Part shown: positions 52,521 through 60,348 of the stretch, piece by piece | How positions within the stretch are numbered: the stretch's first letter is position 1 | Layout of the letters: each line of letters begins with the position of its first letter | DNA from: DASSUW01 sp963759375 | GTDB taxonomy: Bacteria; Actinomycetota; Thermoleophilia; Solirubrobacterales; Solirubrobacteraceae | Direction of reading: 5' to 3' | DNA: 64,000 bases | Assembly (NCBI GenBank): GCA_963759375.1 | Contig: CAVWYY010000003.1 | Span: 62,001 to 126,000 of the forward strand | Program-made: the position numbers and the translations under genes | Notes under the pieces: model-generated | What the model saw: the letters and a program-made list of their open reading frames with translations, nothing else | Database searches by the model: none | What the model was told of the DNA's origin: nothing

Positions 52521-53500
52521 GGCTGCTCGTCTGTGGCGGAGCCGGTTTCATCGGCTCGAACTTCGTGCGCCTGCGGCTCGCCGGCGGCGACGAGATCACG
52601 GTCCTCGACAAGCTGACCTACGCCGGGCGGCGGGAGAACCTCGAGGACCTCGACGTCCGGCTCGTCGTCGGCGGCATCGAGGATGCGGCTGCGGTCGCCG
52701 ACGCGCTCGAGGACTGCGACGCGATCGTCAACTTCGCCGCCGAGACGCACGTCGACCGTTCGATCGCCGAGCCCGACGCGTTCGTCACCACCCACGCGCT
52801 CGGCACCTACACCCTGCTCGAGGCCGCCCGCGAGCGTTCGCTCCGCTACGTGCAGGTGTCAACCGACGAGGTCTACGGCTCGATCGAGACCGGCTCGTTC
52901 ACCGAGGAGTCGCCGCTGCAGCCGTCGTCGCCGTACTCGGCCACGAAGGCGGGCGCCGACCTGCTGGTCGCCTCCTACCACCACACGTTCGGCCTCGAGG
53001 CGCTGATCTGCCGCGGCTCGAACAACTACGGGCCGTACCAGTACCCGGAGAAGCTGATCCCGCTGATGGTGCTCAACGCCATGCACGGCGACAAGCTGCC
53101 GGTCTACGGCGACGGGATGCAGGTGCGCAACTGGATCTACGTCGAGGACTTCGGGCGCGGCATCGGCACGGTGCTCGAGCGCGGCGAGCCGGGCGAGGTC
53201 TACAACGTCGGCGGCCCGGACGAGGCGCCGAACATCGAGGTGGTCAAGAAGATCATCGAGTACGCGGGCGCCGACGACTCACTGATCGAGTACGTCACCG
53301 ACCGCCCGGGCCACGACCGCCGCTACTCGCTCGGCTCCGAGAAGGCGCGCGGGCTCGGCTGGGAGGCGCAGGTGCGCTTCTCCGAGGGCCTGGAGCGCAC
53401 CGTCGACTGGTACCGCGAGAACCGTGCGTGGTGGGAGCCGATCCGGTCCGGCGACTACCGGGCGTACTACGAGCGGCAGTACGGGCGCGCGCTCGGCTAG
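52517..53500 (+). CDS. rmlB: dTDP-glucose 4,6-dehydratase
   Basis: A 327-aa RmlB: GGAGFIGSNFVRLRL NAD motif, DKLTYAGRRENL, FAAETHVDRSI, STDEVYGS, YSATKAGADLLVASY (Tyr-x-x-x-Lys), then SNNYGPYQYPEKLIPLMVLNA. It converts dTDP-glucose to dTDP-4-keto-6-deoxyglucose. It starts at GTG 52517 (GTGA overlap) with GGAGG seven bases upstream. The end shares CTAG with the lipoprotein gene on the other strand. Confidence 0.96.
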   Translation: MRLLVCGGAGFIGSNFVRLRLAGGDEITVLDKLTYAGRRENLEDLDVRLVVGGIEDAAAVADALEDCDAIVNFAAETHVDRSIAEPDAFVTTHALGTYTLLEAARERSLRYVQVSTDEVYGSIETGSFTEESPLQPSSPYSATKAGADLLVASYHHTFGLEALICRGSNNYGPYQYPEKLIPLMVLNAMHGDKLPVYGDGMQVRNWIYVEDFGRGIGTVLERGEPGEVYNVGGPDEAPNIEVVKKIIEYAGADDSLIEYVTDRPGHDRRYSLGSEKARGLGWEAQVRFSEGLERTVDWYRENRAWWEPIRSGDYRAYYERQYGRALG

Positions 53501-53904
53501 CCGCTGAGAGCGGTCGCGCGCCACTGGCCCTTCTCGCGCGCGAACTGCATCTCCTCGGTGGGCCCCTCGGACCCGCGCCGCACCGTGGCGGTCGCGGTGT
53601 CGCCGTTGACGGTCACCTTCGTCACGTCGAGATCGAAGTCGTTGGCGTCCTCGATCGCCTTCTTCATCTCGGTGGCGCAGTCGGTCCCGGCGGAGTCGAG
53701 ATCGCTGACGACCTTCGCCGACAGGATGTCCGAGCAGATGTCGTCGGGCTTGTTGCGCTTGCCCGCGCTCTCGAGGTCCTCGATCTTCTGAGCGACGGCC
53801 TTCTCGTCCGGGTCGCTGAAATTGTCGACGGACGACGACTGGGAGGTGGTGCCGCACCCGGCGAGGGCGAGCACCAGGACGGCGAAGGGCACGGCGCGTT
53901 TCAT
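53497..53904 (-). CDS. Small secreted lipoprotein of unknown function
   Basis: A 135-aa protein with a lipoprotein signal (MKRAVPFAVLVLALAGCG, lipobox LAGC). The mature part holds two Cys (DICSD and TDCATEM, possibly a disulfide) and a C-terminal NTF2-like strand pattern (VTKVTVNGDTATATVRRGSEGPTEEMQFAREKGQWRATAL). NTF2-like lipoproteins of this size are common in actinobacteria. It overlaps rmlB at the end by CTAG and is divergent from the TetR gene. Confidence 0.82.
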   Translation of the reverse strand: MKRAVPFAVLVLALAGCGTTSQSSSVDNFSDPDEKAVAQKIEDLESAGKRNKPDDICSDILSAKVVSDLDSAGTDCATEMKKAIEDANDFDLDVTKVTVNGDTATATVRRGSEGPTEEMQFAREKGQWRATALSG

Positions 53905-53946
53905 CGGCGGTAGTGATCCTAGTGACGGGTTACGATCCCAGGCGCG

Positions 53947-54591
53947 GTGCAGGAACGTGCGACGGTACCCCGCGGGCGACACGCCCCTCCTCTCGAGGTC
54001 CGCCAGGACCGTCAGCGCGAGCGCCTGTTCGCCGCCGCGGCCACCGTCTTCGCCCGCGGCGGGTACGCCGACGCGTCGGCCGAGGCGATCGCCCGCGAGG
54101 CGGGCATGTCGAAGGCGACGTTCTACGAGCACTTCAACAACAAGGAGGACTGCATCGTCGCCCTGTTCGACGCGGCGACCGGGCTCCTCCTGCACAACAT
54201 GCGCGAGGCGGTGGCCAAGCACGCCGACGCCGAGCCGCAGACCCGGGTGCGGACGACGCTCGAGGCGTTCCTCGGGACGCTGGCGCGGTTCCCCGACGAG
54301 TCGCAGACGCTGCTCGTGGAGATCGTCGGCGCCGGCCCGCGCGCGATGGAGCGGCGCGACCGGGCGCTCGACACGATCGCCACCTACGTCGAGGAGCTCA
54401 ACCGCGAGGACGCCGAGCGCGGCCGCTCGCCGCGGCTGGCCTCCCCGCTCGACGCGTATGCGATCACCGGCGCCGTCGTCGAGCTCGCGTCGCGGCAGAT
54501 CCGCACCGGCGTGCCGGACGACATCCGCGAGCTCGAGCCGATCGTCGAGCGCCTGATCCTCGGGCTGCTCGCCGCCGGCGAGCGCCCGTGA
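53947..54591 (+). CDS. TetR/AcrR-family regulator
   Basis: A 214-aa TetR regulator: RLFAAAATVFARGGYADASAEAIAREAGMSKATFYEHFNNKEDCIVALFDAAT is the helix-turn-helix region and the rest is the all-helical ligand domain. It is coupled to the UDG gene (GTGA) and the MFS gene (ATGA), so a three-gene operon with an exporter is likely. It starts at GTG 53947. Confidence 0.9.
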   Translation: MQERATVPRGRHAPPLEVRQDRQRERLFAAAATVFARGGYADASAEAIAREAGMSKATFYEHFNNKEDCIVALFDAATGLLLHNMREAVAKHADAEPQTRVRTTLEAFLGTLARFPDESQTLLVEIVGAGPRAMERRDRALDTIATYVEELNREDAERGRSPRLASPLDAYAITGAVVELASRQIRTGVPDDIRELEPIVERLILGLLAAGERP

Positions 54592-55241
54592 CGACGCTCG
54601 CGGCGCTCGCGCAGGAGATCGCCGACTGCCGCCGCTGTCCGCGGCTCGTCGAGTGGCGCGAGCAGGTGGCGCGCGAGAAGCGCGCGGCGTTCCGCGACTG
54701 GGAGTACTGGGGCCGGCCGGTCCCGGGGTTCGGCGATCCGCGGGCGCGGGTGGTGCTGCTCGGGCTCGCGCCGGCGGCCCACGGCGCGAACCGCACCGGG
54801 CGGATGTTCACCGGCGACCGGTCGGGTGACTTCCTCTACGCCGCGTTGCACGCCACCGGGTTCGCCAACCAGCCGACGTCCGAGCACCGCGACGACGGCC
54901 TCGAGCTGACCGACTGCTTCATCACGGCCTCGGTGCGCTGCGCGCCGCCGGCCAACAAGCCGCTGCCGTCCGAGCGCGACAACTGCCGCCCGTGGCTCGA
55001 CGCCGAGCTCGAGCAGCTCGACCGGGCGCGCGTGATCGTCTGCCTCGGCAAGTTCGCCTGGGACGTGATCGCGCCGCGGCCGCTGCCGAAGTTCGGCCAC
55101 GGCGCCGAGGCTCACACCGACCGCTACACGCTGCTCGGCTGCTTTCACCCGAGCCAGCAGAACACCTTCACCGGCAAGCTGACCGCGCCGATGCTCGAGG
55201 CCGTGCTGCGGCGGGCGCGCGAGCTTGCCGGAGCGTCATGA
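54588..55241 (+). CDS. Type-5 uracil-DNA glycosylase (UdgB-like, 4Fe-4S)
   Basis: A 217-aa family-5 uracil-DNA glycosylase: CRRCPRLVEWR, with Cys of the iron-sulphur cluster, VVLLGLAPAAHGANRTGRMFTGDRSGDFLYAAL (active-site loop), DCFITASVRCAPPANKPLPSERDNC and GCFHPSQQNTFTGKL. Removes uracil and related damaged bases. The four Cys (two near the start, two around residue 105-125) fit the cluster. It starts at GTG 54588 and overlaps the MFS gene by ATGA. Confidence 0.92.
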   Translation: MTTLAALAQEIADCRRCPRLVEWREQVAREKRAAFRDWEYWGRPVPGFGDPRARVVLLGLAPAAHGANRTGRMFTGDRSGDFLYAALHATGFANQPTSEHRDDGLELTDCFITASVRCAPPANKPLPSERDNCRPWLDAELEQLDRARVIVCLGKFAWDVIAPRPLPKFGHGAEAHTDRYTLLGCFHPSQQNTFTGKLTAPMLEAVLRRARELAGAS

Positions 55242-56440
55242 AGCGGTACGCCGCGGTCCTTCGCGTGCCGTACGTGACGCCGCTGATCGCCGCGACGCTG
55301 CTCGCGCGGTTCCCGATCGGCATCAATGCGCTGGCCATCGTGCTGTACCTGCGGGCCGAGCGCGGGTCGTTCGCGGTGGCCGGGGCGGTCGCCGGTGCGC
55401 TGGCGGCGGGCAGCGGCATCGGCGCGCCGGTGCAGGGCCGGCTGGTCGACGCGTTCGGCCAGCGCCGCGTGCTCCCGCCGCTCGGGTTCATCCACGCCGC
55501 CGCGCTCGGGGCGATCGTCGCGACCGCGGAGGCGGGCGCGCCGACGGTGGTGCTGATCGCGCTCGGCGTGCTGGCCGGCTTCGCGATCCCGCCCACGTCG
55601 TCGGTGCTGCGCTCGATGTGGCCGAATCTGCTGCGCGAGCGGCAGGAGCTGATCCCGGCCGCCTACGCGCTCGACTCGGTGCTGATCGAGCTGATCTTCG
55701 TGCTCGGGCCGCTGCTCACCGCCGCGATCGCGACGCTGCTCTCGCCGCCCGCCGCGCTGATCGTCTCGGCGGTCAGCGTGATCGTCGGGACGCTGATGTT
55801 CACGGCGCTCCCGCCGTCGCGCGCGCTGAAGCCGGATCGCAACCGCCCGCGTGCCGGGCTGCTCGGGGCGCTCGCATCGCCGGGCGTCCGGACGCTCGTG
55901 CTGACGTCGCTACCCGCCGGTGTGGGGATCGGGATCTGCGAGGTCACGCTGCCGGCGTTCAGCCACGAGATGGGCGCGGCCGCCACGGCCGGCGTGCTGC
56001 TGGCGCTGTGGTCGGTCGGCAGCGCGTGTGGTGGCCTGTTCTACGGAGCGTTGCACCACCGTCCGCCGCTGCAGCGGGTGCACCTGTTCGTGACCGCAGC
56101 GCTGCCGGTCAGCCTGCTGCCGATGGCCGCCGCGCCGTCGGTGCCCGTGATGGCGCTGCTTGTCATCCCCTGCGGGATGTTCGTGGCGCCGCTGCTGGCG
56201 ACGCGCAACGAGCTGATCGGGTGGGTTGCGCCCGCGGGCTCGCTCACCGAGGCGTACACGTGGCCGGTGACCGCGTTCGTCGGCGGGATCGCGATCGGCT
56301 CGGCCGTGGCCGGCACGCTCGTCGAGGAGGCGAGCTGGCGCACGGCGTTCGTGGTCGCCGGCGCGGTGGCCGCAGTCGGGACGGTCGTGGCGGTCGCGCG
56401 CCGGCGGACGGTGGTTCAGGCCGCGGTCGGCACGAGCTGA
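55238..56440 (+). CDS. MFS transporter
   Basis: A 400-aa protein of about 12 helices; the helix pattern starts LIAATLLARFPIGINALAIVLYLRAE, with GRLVDAFGQRRVLPPLG (motif A variant) between helices 2 and 3. It resembles small-molecule or drug exporters of the MFS_1 type. Coupled to the UDG gene; the TetR regulator at the head suggests ligand-induced expression. The 3' end overlaps the EAL-HDOD gene by 25 bases on the opposite strand. Confidence 0.88.
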   Translation: MKRYAAVLRVPYVTPLIAATLLARFPIGINALAIVLYLRAERGSFAVAGAVAGALAAGSGIGAPVQGRLVDAFGQRRVLPPLGFIHAAALGAIVATAEAGAPTVVLIALGVLAGFAIPPTSSVLRSMWPNLLRERQELIPAAYALDSVLIELIFVLGPLLTAAIATLLSPPAALIVSAVSVIVGTLMFTALPPSRALKPDRNRPRAGLLGALASPGVRTLVLTSLPAGVGIGICEVTLPAFSHEMGAAATAGVLLALWSVGSACGGLFYGALHHRPPLQRVHLFVTAALPVSLLPMAAAPSVPVMALLVIPCGMFVAPLLATRNELIGWVAPAGSLTEAYTWPVTAFVGGIAIGSAVAGTLVEEASWRTAFVVAGAVAAVGTVVAVARRRTVVQAAVGTS

Positions 56441-57642
56441 TCGCCCCAGCGGAGGGCGTCGGCATACGCGTTCGCCAGCACCTCGGCGTCCACGCTGCGG
56501 GCCGCCTCGTCGAACGCCCCGCGCTCGTAGGCGAGCGTCGCGCGCAGCACGCGGCCCTCGGGACCCTCGCGGTTCACGAGGGCGTCGGTGAGGCGGTCGT
56601 CGAAGGTCAGCTCGCTCACCAGCTCGTCCATCTGGCGGCCGGTCATCGCGTCGAGCAGCGAGAACAGGCCGGCGGTGAACGCGCGGTCGGCGGTCGCGTT
56701 CATCGACGGCGCCAGCAGCTCGTTCATGCGGGCGCGCTGGAGGGCGAGGCTGAGCAGGTGGTGGGGTGCGTCGCGGATGCCGCTGAGCGCGAGCAGCATG
56801 CCCCAGCGGCGGATGGCGACGGCGCCGATCATCGTCAGTGCGTGGCGCAACGAGGAGATCGGGCGCAGCGGTGAGATGTGCGCGGAGTTGGCGTACCGCA
56901 GGAGCTTGTGGCTGAGGCCGGCGTCGCGCCTGACGATCTGCTCGAGCTCCTCGAAGGTGGTGTTGGCGTCGGTCTGCGCGAGCGCGACGAGCGTGCCGAG
57001 CTCGCGGGTCGGCGTCGCGGACGTCTGGCTCAGCTCGGGCAGCGCGAAGAAGTAGCCCTGGTAGGCGTCGAACTCGAGCTCGCGGGCGAGCTCGTACTCC
57101 TCGGCGGTCTCGATCCGCTCGGCGATCAGCCGCAGGCCGCGCGGCTCGATCTTGCGCAGCTCGGACTCGATCTCTGCGGGAGTGAGGTCCTGGACGTTGA
57201 GCTTGACGATCCCCGCCAGGTCGAGCAGCGGCTCGAGCCGGTGCGCGTGGCGGTAGCCGTCGAGCGCGAGCGTGAAGCCCGCGTCGACCGCCTCCTTGAG
57301 CGCGGCGACCAGCTCGGCGTCGACGACCTGGTCCTCGACCAGCTCGAGGACGGTCCGCTCGGGCGCGAGCGGGAGCGGGCGCATCGAGAGCATGAAGTCG
57401 CGCGTGACGTTGATGTGCGCAGGGCGGTCGCCCACGAGCGCGTCGAGCCCGAGGTCGGAGAACGCCCCGGCCACCACGCCGGCGGTCATGGCGTCGGGCG
57501 CCACGGGGCCGACGGCGCCGTGCAGCGGGCGGTAGAGCAGCTCGTAGGCCACGACGTCCCAGCCCGGATCGAAGATCGGCTGGCGGGCGACGATCACGCC
57601 GGCAGCCGGCACGTCGGTGTCTGGGTGGTCGAGAACGGTCAT
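56416..57642 (-). CDS. EAL-HDOD signalling protein (degenerate EAL)
   Basis: A 408-aa protein: an EAL-like domain (about residues 15-205) whose signature reads AYELLYR where active phosphodiesterases have EALLR, with ELVEDQVVD retained, and a C-terminal HDOD domain (about 210-395) with QIVRRDAGLSHKLLRYANSAHI and RRWGMLLALSG. Several catalytic acids appear replaced, so it likely binds or transmits rather than hydrolyses c-di-GMP. This is the YuxH/CdgJ layout. ATG 57642, with AGAGGAG directly before it. Confidence 0.88.
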   Translation of the reverse strand: MTVLDHPDTDVPAAGVIVARQPIFDPGWDVVAYELLYRPLHGAVGPVAPDAMTAGVVAGAFSDLGLDALVGDRPAHINVTRDFMLSMRPLPLAPERTVLELVEDQVVDAELVAALKEAVDAGFTLALDGYRHAHRLEPLLDLAGIVKLNVQDLTPAEIESELRKIEPRGLRLIAERIETAEEYELARELEFDAYQGYFFALPELSQTSATPTRELGTLVALAQTDANTTFEELEQIVRRDAGLSHKLLRYANSAHISPLRPISSLRHALTMIGAVAIRRWGMLLALSGIRDAPHHLLSLALQRARMNELLAPSMNATADRAFTAGLFSLLDAMTGRQMDELVSELTFDDRLTDALVNREGPEGRVLRATLAYERGAFDEAARSVDAEVLANAYADALRWGDQLVPTAA

Positions 57643-57689
57643 CTCCTCTGGTCGTGCGAATCGGCGCGAGCGCTCGATACTTGAACTGA

Positions 57690-58946
57690 GTGGACGCCCC
57701 CGATCGACGCAAACGCAGCCGGCGCGGCCGGGTGGTCGACGCCCTGGTTTTCGGCCTGTTGCTCGGCGGGGCGGCGGGCGCGGTGTTGGGCGGCGTGCCG
57801 GGCGCGCTGATCGGAGCCGCTCTGTACACCCCGATCGAGGTCGTCAGTTCGCTGACGCGCGGTCCTGGTGCACCGGCGCCGCTGTGGGGACGGATCGCCG
57901 CGAGCGCGCTGTTCATGGCCCTGTTCGGGTGGCTGGTCGGTTTCGTCGCCGGCCCGCTGGTCACCGGCATCGTGAGCGGCGCGCTGCTCGGCGCGCTCGG
58001 CCTGCGGCCGCTGAAGCTGGCGTTGGGCGTGGCCGTCGGCGCAGCCGCCGGGGCGCTGCTCGCGGAGCCCGCGGTCGTCGGCGCCGTTGTCGCCGTGGCG
58101 TACCGCACGCTCGCGGCGCTGCTGTGGCGCGGCCGGCCGCTCGTGCGGATCATGGCCGAGGAGGTCCCGGCCGCCGAGCTGCGCTACGTCGTGCCGTTCG
58201 AGGCGCGATCGCGGTACGTGGGCGCCGACTACGTCGAGCAGCTCGCGCACGTGCGCGGCGGGACGTTCCGGCGCAACCCGCCCGACGTCGGGATCCTCGC
58301 GTCGCTCGACAGCCTCGAAGGTCCGGAGTTCGCGCCGAACCTGGTGCACCCGCTGATCCGCGAGTTCTACGAGCACACGAGCCGCTTCAAGCTCTCGATC
58401 GTGCCCGAGTGGCGGGCGTGGATGAAGCCGGGCTACGAGCTGTTCAAGCGGGTCGTAGCGCAGCCGCTCGGCCAGGCCACGATCCCCTCGAACATCGAGG
58501 AGGCCCAGCGCGGCATGGTCAGCACGATCGACACGATCGACCTCGACGGCGACGAGGTGATCGACATCCGCGGCTGGATCCGCACGTTCGCCGACACGGG
58601 CAAGCCGATCTACGTCGGCATCTACACGAGCTTCCGGCACGACGGCCGCGGCTACGTGAGCGTCGGCTTCCCGATCCCGGGCTCGAACTTCACCGCCACG
58701 CTCGAGCCGCGCAACGTGGACGGCGACGGGCTACTGCTCACCTCGCGCTCGGACCTCCCGTTCCCGGGCCACTACCTGAGCGCGGTCGCCGGCGACCGTG
58801 ACGCGCTGACCACGATCAAGCTCCTGTCCTTCAACGAGCAGATCCACGTGTTCGTCGTCGATGGCGAGCTGCGGACCGAGCACAGCTTCTCGCTGGCCGG
58901 GCAGCGGTTCCTCACGCTGCACTACGAGATCGAGCGCCTCGGCTAG
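57690..58946 (+). CDS. Membrane-anchored protein of unknown function
   Basis: A 418-aa protein not recognised. It begins with a basic segment (RRKRSRRGR), then four or five Gly/Ala-rich hydrophobic helices (about residues 18-150). After these comes a soluble domain (about 160-418): VLASLDSLEGPEFAP-like sequence near 230, a conserved-looking DTIDLDGDEVIDIRGWIRTFADTGKPIYVGIYTSFRHDGRGYVSVGFPIPGSNFTATLEPRNVDG and a C-terminal strand-rich part. It starts at GTG 57690, divergent from the EAL-HDOD gene. Confidence 0.72.
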   Translation: MDAPDRRKRSRRGRVVDALVFGLLLGGAAGAVLGGVPGALIGAALYTPIEVVSSLTRGPGAPAPLWGRIAASALFMALFGWLVGFVAGPLVTGIVSGALLGALGLRPLKLALGVAVGAAAGALLAEPAVVGAVVAVAYRTLAALLWRGRPLVRIMAEEVPAAELRYVVPFEARSRYVGADYVEQLAHVRGGTFRRNPPDVGILASLDSLEGPEFAPNLVHPLIREFYEHTSRFKLSIVPEWRAWMKPGYELFKRVVAQPLGQATIPSNIEEAQRGMVSTIDTIDLDGDEVIDIRGWIRTFADTGKPIYVGIYTSFRHDGRGYVSVGFPIPGSNFTATLEPRNVDGDGLLLTSRSDLPFPGHYLSAVAGDRDALTTIKLLSFNEQIHVFVVDGELRTEHSFSLAGQRFLTLHYEIERLG

Positions 58947-58956
58947 CGTGTCGACG

Positions 58957-59613
58957 ATGTCGATCGTGATCGTGGGTGCCGGGCCGAATCTCGGCATGGC
59001 CGTGGCTCGGCGGTTCGGGCGGGAGGGCTTCGCGGTAGGGCTTGTCTCGCGGAACCAGGACAAGCTCGACGGCCTCGCCGCCGAGCTGGAGTCGGAGGGC
59101 GTGCAGGCGGCCGGGGCGGCCGCGGACATTCGCGACAGCGACGCGCTGGCCGCGGCGATCCGCTCGCTGGCGGAGCGGCTGGGCGAGGTGGAGGTGCTCG
59201 AGTACTCGCCGCTGCCGGCCCGCGAGTTCATGAAGCCGATCCTCGAGACGACCGTGGAGGACGTGCGCGGGCCGCTCGAGTTCAGCGTGCTCGGCGCGGT
59301 GGCCGCGACGCATGCGGTGCTCGGGCCGATGCGCGACGCCGGGCGGGGCACGATCCTGTTCACGACCGGCGGCGCGGCGATCAACCCGTACCCGCTCCGG
59401 GCCGGAGTCGGGGTCTCGTTCGCGGGCGAGGTCGCCTGGGCGCGGATGCTCCACGACGAGCTGGCCGACCAGGGCATCCATGTCGCGCACACGGCGATCG
59501 CCGGGAGCATCGCGCCCGGTGGCGACAACGAGCCGGAGGACATCGCCGACGTGCTGTGGTCGCACCACGTCGAGCGCGGGTCGTTCCAGACCCGGATCGG
59601 CATCCCGGACTAG
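58957..59613 (+). CDS. Atypical short-chain dehydrogenase/reductase
   Basis: A 218-aa SDR fold: IVIVGAGPNLGMAVARRFGREGFAVGLVSRN (variant cofactor loop GAGPNLG) and a following helix-strand pattern. The catalytic Ser/Tyr/Lys set is missing: the usual Tyr-x-x-x-Lys position reads RAGVGVSFAG. It may bind a dinucleotide without classical catalysis. It sits 10 bases after the membrane protein gene, and may be read from the same transcript. The start ATG 58957 gives the shortest leader before the cofactor loop. Confidence 0.82.
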   Translation: MSIVIVGAGPNLGMAVARRFGREGFAVGLVSRNQDKLDGLAAELESEGVQAAGAAADIRDSDALAAAIRSLAERLGEVEVLEYSPLPAREFMKPILETTVEDVRGPLEFSVLGAVAATHAVLGPMRDAGRGTILFTTGGAAINPYPLRAGVGVSFAGEVAWARMLHDELADQGIHVAHTAIAGSIAPGGDNEPEDIADVLWSHHVERGSFQTRIGIPD

Positions 59614-59669
59614 GCGGCTCACTGCCCCGGCGATGCCATCCAACGAGCCGGGCGTAGCCTTCGTAGCCG

Positions 59670-60296
59670 ATGAACCGCCCGCTGTTCGCCCGCATCCAAG
59701 CCCGCGCCAGCGCCGTCGAGGAGCGCAAGGGCGGCGCCGCGCGGCGCCGGCAGCTGCTGGCCGGGCTCGCCGGCCGGGTCGTCGAGGTCGGCGCCGGCAG
59801 CGGCGTGTCGTTTGCGCACTACCCGGCCGCCGTGACCGAGCTGATCGCGGTCGAGCCCGAGCCGCACCTGCGCGAGCTGGCGCAGGCCGCGGCAGCGTCG
59901 GCGCCCGTGCCGGTGACCGTCGTCGACGGCACGGCCGAGAAGCTGCCGCTCGGCGACGCGTCGGTGGACGCCGCGGTGCTCGCGGGCGTCCTGTGCAGCG
60001 TCGACGACCCCGCGCGCGTGCTCGGCGAGCTGGCGCGCGTGGTCCGGCCCGGCGGCGAGCTGCGCTTCTTCGAGCACGTCGCGGCGCGCAACGCCCGCCT
60101 CGGCGGGCTGCAGCGCGCGCTCGACGCCACGTTCTGGCCGCGGCTGTTCGGCGGCTGCCACACGCACCGCGACACGGCGGCGGCGCTCGCCGGCTCAGCG
60201 TTCACCGTCGATGCCCTGGAGCGCTTCTCGTTCCGGCCCACGGCGCTGAGCATCCCGGTCGCGCCGCGCATACTCGGTCGCGCCAAGCGGCAGTGA
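59670..60296 (+). CDS. SAM-dependent class I methyltransferase
   Basis: A 208-aa methyltransferase: RVVEVGAGSGVSFAHYPAAVTELIAVEPEPHL (motif I and post-I acid), DGTAEKLPLGDASVDAAVLAGVLCSVDDP, and ELARVVRPGGELRFFEHVAA. The tail GCHTHRDTAAALAGSAFTVDALERFSF is common in the family of small UbiE-like methyltransferases. Substrate unknown. It lies just before the helicase gene. Confidence 0.9.
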   Translation: MNRPLFARIQARASAVEERKGGAARRRQLLAGLAGRVVEVGAGSGVSFAHYPAAVTELIAVEPEPHLRELAQAAAASAPVPVTVVDGTAEKLPLGDASVDAAVLAGVLCSVDDPARVLGELARVVRPGGELRFFEHVAARNARLGGLQRALDATFWPRLFGGCHTHRDTAAALAGSAFTVDALERFSFRPTALSIPVAPRILGRAKRQ

Positions 60297-60348
60297 GGGT
60301 GTGGGGAGCACTACTGGAAAGCGCTGCACCCGCCGTACCCTGTGATGA

